DNA from: Pyrinomonadaceae bacterium | Lineage (GTDB): Bacteria; Acidobacteriota; Blastocatellia; Pyrinomonadales; Pyrinomonadaceae | DNA: 8,031 nt | Reading direction: 5' to 3' | Assembly (NCBI GenBank): GCA_013813825.1 | Contig: JACCRA010000188.1 | Span: 1-8,031 of the forward strand | Shown: piece after piece, positions 6,569 to 8,031 of the stretch | How the letters are laid out: every line of letters starts with the position of its first letter | Position numbering within the stretch: position 1 is the first letter of the stretch | Program-made: the position numbers and the translations under genes | The notes under the pieces: generated by a model | Told to the model about the DNA's origin: nothing | The model's input: the letters and a program-made list of their open reading frames with translations, nothing else | Database searches by the model: none

Positions 6569-6625
6569 GCACCCACGCTTTTCTGGGGGGTGTTTCTTTT
6601 CGCAGACTGAAAACGAGGAACGAAC

Positions 6626-6703
6626 GTGAGTCTAGTCAAGATCATCATCATCACCATCGCCGTCATCCTGAGCATCCTCTTCTTCGGGCGCTTTCTGTTC
6701 TAG
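6626..6703 (+). CDS. 25-residue membrane peptide (small ORF)
   Basis: A GTG at 6626 opens a 25-codon frame ending in TAG at 6701-6703. The ribosome site GAGGA sits six bases before the GTG, and a near-consensus promoter lies upstream. The peptide begins MSLVK, continues as an almost unbroken Ile/Val/Leu/Phe stretch (residues 6-21, with KIIIITIAV at its start) and ends GRFLF. It thus has one predicted transmembrane helix with a lysine at one end and an arginine at the other. The stop is 13 nt before the ATG of the VWA gene, which has almost no ribosome site of its own, suggesting co-transcription and perhaps translational coupling. I do not recognise a family; roles as a small membrane modulator or as a translated leader are both possible. 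Confidence 0.6.
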   Translation: MSLVKIIIITIAVILSILFFGRFLF

Positions 6704-6716
6704 CTCTCCGAACGGA

Positions 6717-7733
6717 ATGAGATTCTCCCGCGCAGCTTTTCTTGGCCGCTACACGCCATCGCGCCGCGCACTCAGCAAACAGATTGCTCAGCTTTTCCTT
6801 CTCAGTTCGCTGGCTTGCGCCATTGTTCATGGGCAAACGAATCAAGAGTTAGAGGGCGAAGTTGTGCGCGTGCGGACAGACCTCGTTACGGTCCCCGTCT
6901 CAGTCACAGACGCACGCGGGCAGCGCGTCGCCGGACTATCGCAAAGCGATTTCAAAATCTTCGATGCGGGACGGGCCGTCAACATCAACTACTTCGCCGC
7001 CAGTGTGTCGCGCGTCGCGCTCATCTTCGCCGCCGACACGTCCGGCAGCACGCACGAAACTATCAGCCGCCAGCAAGACGCCGCGTTGGCACTTTATACA
7101 CGCTTCGGCGCTGAATCGCGCGTCGGCTTAATCACCTTCGCCGACCGCCCGGTGCTCGTGCTTCCATTGACCGATCAAGTCGGGCAGGCGCGTGCGGCGT
7201 TCAATTTTTCTTCGCAGTCTAATCGTCGCACCGCCGTCTTCGACGCGGCGCTCTCCGCCGTGCGCGCCTTTAACAACAATGGACGCTCTCATCTTGCCGA
7301 ACGCCGCATCGTCGTCCTGCTGAGCGACGGACTGGACACGGCCAGCCAAACGCGCGCGGCTGTAGTGGTTGAAGAAGCCCGTCGGAATAACATCTCTTTC
7401 TACGTCGTTCACCTGCCGCTTTACACTCCCGATCAAGGGCGGCTCGTCATCCGCAAGCCGGCCAAAGGTTTTCGCGAATTAGCGGCGCAAACCGGCGGGC
7501 GATACTTTTTGTTGGGCGATATGAAGGACGCGCTGAACCCGCGCGCCCGACCGGACTTGTCTCCGATTTTCGAGGCGATAGCGGCCGATTTACACACTCA
7601 ATATCAGATTGGTTACTATCTCGACGAAGCAACGCGCGGCACTGGCGAGCACCGCATTGAGGTCAAACTTATCTCGCCCGTCCACCGCAAGCTCCGCGTG
7701 CAGAATCTTCTCGAAGGATACAAATTACAGTGA
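6717..7733 (+). CDS. Secreted VWA-domain protein (VWFA-related acidobacterial type)
   Basis: The 338-residue product has a long basic n-region, a hydrophobic core at about 24-36 and likely cleavage near VHG/Q (39-40). Residues 47-95 (VVRVRTDLVTVPVSVTD...LSQSDFKIFDAG) are the characteristic beta-rich lead-in of the acidobacterial VWFA-related domain (TIGR03436 type). The VWA fold spans about 98-290 with an intact metal-ion-dependent adhesion site: D107-T-S109-G-S111, T172 in RRTAVFDA and D204 in LLSDGLD. The C-terminal segment (295-338) ends in the YQIGYYLD...RKLRVQ pattern usual for this family, so it appears complete. It probably binds a divalent cation and a protein ligand outside the cytoplasmic membrane; the partner is unknown. 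Only a weak CGGA precedes the ATG, so translation may depend on the small ORF 13 nt upstream. The family is abundant in Acidobacteriota genomes. Confidence 0.92.
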   Translation: MRFSRAAFLGRYTPSRRALSKQIAQLFLLSSLACAIVHGQTNQELEGEVVRVRTDLVTVPVSVTDARGQRVAGLSQSDFKIFDAGRAVNINYFAASVSRVALIFAADTSGSTHETISRQQDAALALYTRFGAESRVGLITFADRPVLVLPLTDQVGQARAAFNFSSQSNRRTAVFDAALSAVRAFNNNGRSHLAERRIVVLLSDGLDTASQTRAAVVVEEARRNNISFYVVHLPLYTPDQGRLVIRKPAKGFRELAAQTGGRYFLLGDMKDALNPRARPDLSPIFEAIAADLHTQYQIGYYLDEATRGTGEHRIEVKLISPVHRKLRVQNLLEGYKLQ

Positions 7734-7791
7734 TCAGTGACAAACAAAACCTGATTTCTAGTTTTTAACTCGTCATTTATCACTCGTCACT
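7729..7791. repeat. Palindromic heptamer-repeat element between the VWA gene and purH
   Basis: The left arm consists of CAGTGAT-CAGTGAC heptamers (7728-7741); the right arm consists of TCGTCAT-TTATCAC-TCGTCAC heptamers (7770-7790), related as inverse complements. The arms pair in two registers seven bases apart: 7729-7741 with 7772-7784 (11 of 13 Watson-Crick plus one G-U), or 7729-7744 with 7776-7791 (13 of 16 plus one G-U). The VWA stop codon TGA lies within the left arm. It resembles short intergenic heptamer repeats known from several bacterial phyla; multi-copy status cannot be seen here. Confidence 0.5.
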
Positions 7792-7798
7792 TGAAATC

Positions 7799-8031
7799 AT
7801 GGCTGAACAAAAACCGGAAGGACTACGCCGGATACGTCGCGCGTTGTTGAGCGTCTCAGACAAGAGCGGCCTCGTGGAGTTTGCTCGCATCCTGCGCGGG
7901 TTCGAGATCGAGATTCTCAGTACGGGCGGCACCGCCAAAGTTTTGCGCGAGGCCGGCATCGAAGTCCGCGATGTGGCGGACGTGACCGGCTTTCCCGAAA
8001 TGCTTGACGGGCGCGTTAAGACTCTGCACCC
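7799..8031 (+). CDS. purH: PurH, AICAR formyltransferase/IMP cyclohydrolase (5' part)
   Basis: The first 78 residues are present; the frame is open to the right edge. The protein is the bifunctional enzyme of the last two steps of purine synthesis, converting AICAR to FAICAR and then to IMP in the cytoplasm. The visible part is the start of the N-terminal IMP cyclohydrolase (MGS-like) domain: [17 protein letters not shown] (14-30), the phosphate-binding STGGTA (41-46) and [10 protein letters not shown] (69-78), all hallmark PurH motifs. The formyltransferase domain lies beyond the window. The ATG at 7799 is preceded by only a weak TTGAAA sequence and by the heptamer-repeat element. No separate promoter is evident, so read-through from the VWA gene is possible. 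Confidence 0.95.
   Translation, partial: MAEQKPEGLRRIRRALLSVSDKSGLVEFARILRGFEIEILSTGGTAKVLREAGIEVRDVADVTGFPEMLDGRVKTLH

Noticed and set aside
6351..6572. 73-codon basic open frame on the minus strand
   Set aside because: It overlaps the promoter and start of the His/Cys gene, has no ribosome site that stands out and no family resemblance; a shadow or chance frame is likelier.
6635..6660. ATC trinucleotide run resembling a microsatellite or His-tag-like repeat
   Set aside because: It is only four repeats and is explained by an isoleucine run in the small membrane ORF.

Overview
The window looks like chromosomal DNA of an Acidobacteriota bacterium, probably class Blastocatellia (subdivision 4). 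The 5' end of a 16S rRNA gene, reading off the left edge on the minus strand, carries the universal GAGTTTGATCCTGGCTCAG segment followed by an AATCAACGCTGGCGG stretch typical of that group. The gene content fits: a TonB receptor with an N-terminal carboxypeptidase-regulatory-like domain, a VWFA-related acidobacterial protein and an M61-like peptidase. The class is an inference from about 59 nt of rRNA plus gene style.

Layout. 1-59 is the 16S 5' end (minus). 60-512 is its leader and promoter: a consensus TTGACA-N16-TATAAT promoter, a GC-rich discriminator, a strong early hairpin, a boxB-like hairpin, a boxA (TGATCTTTGAAAACT) and a processing-type hairpin beside the mature 5' end. Upstream of this, also on the minus strand, lie an SH3-repeat lipoprotein gene (577-1752), an M61-like metallopeptidase gene (1823-3340), a TonB-dependent receptor gene resembling the ZnuD (zinc) type (3527-5755) and a small secreted His/Cys-rich protein gene (5974-6363). 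Facing the other way, a strong promoter at 6539-6568 drives a 25-codon membrane-peptide gene (6626-6703) and a secreted VWA-domain protein gene (6717-7733). The 5' end of purH begins at 7799 and runs off the right edge. A palindromic heptamer-repeat element fills the VWA-purH gap.

How the genes may work together. The His/Cys-rich protein and the ZnuD-like receptor form a plausible two-gene metal-uptake unit. A promoter with a perfect 6-5-6 dyad between its -35 and -10 boxes precedes the pair, as expected for repressor control. The M61-like peptidase and the SH3 lipoprotein follow on the same strand and may be cell-envelope genes transcribed together, but an 11-bp inverted repeat separates them from the receptor gene. 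The 25-aa membrane peptide and VWA gene are only 13 nt apart and look co-transcribed, perhaps translationally coupled. No insertion sequence, CRISPR array, tRNA or recognisable riboswitch was seen. Most of the window is ordinary chromosomal DNA; the less familiar items are the small ORF, the spacer operator, the His/Cys partner gene and the heptamer element.
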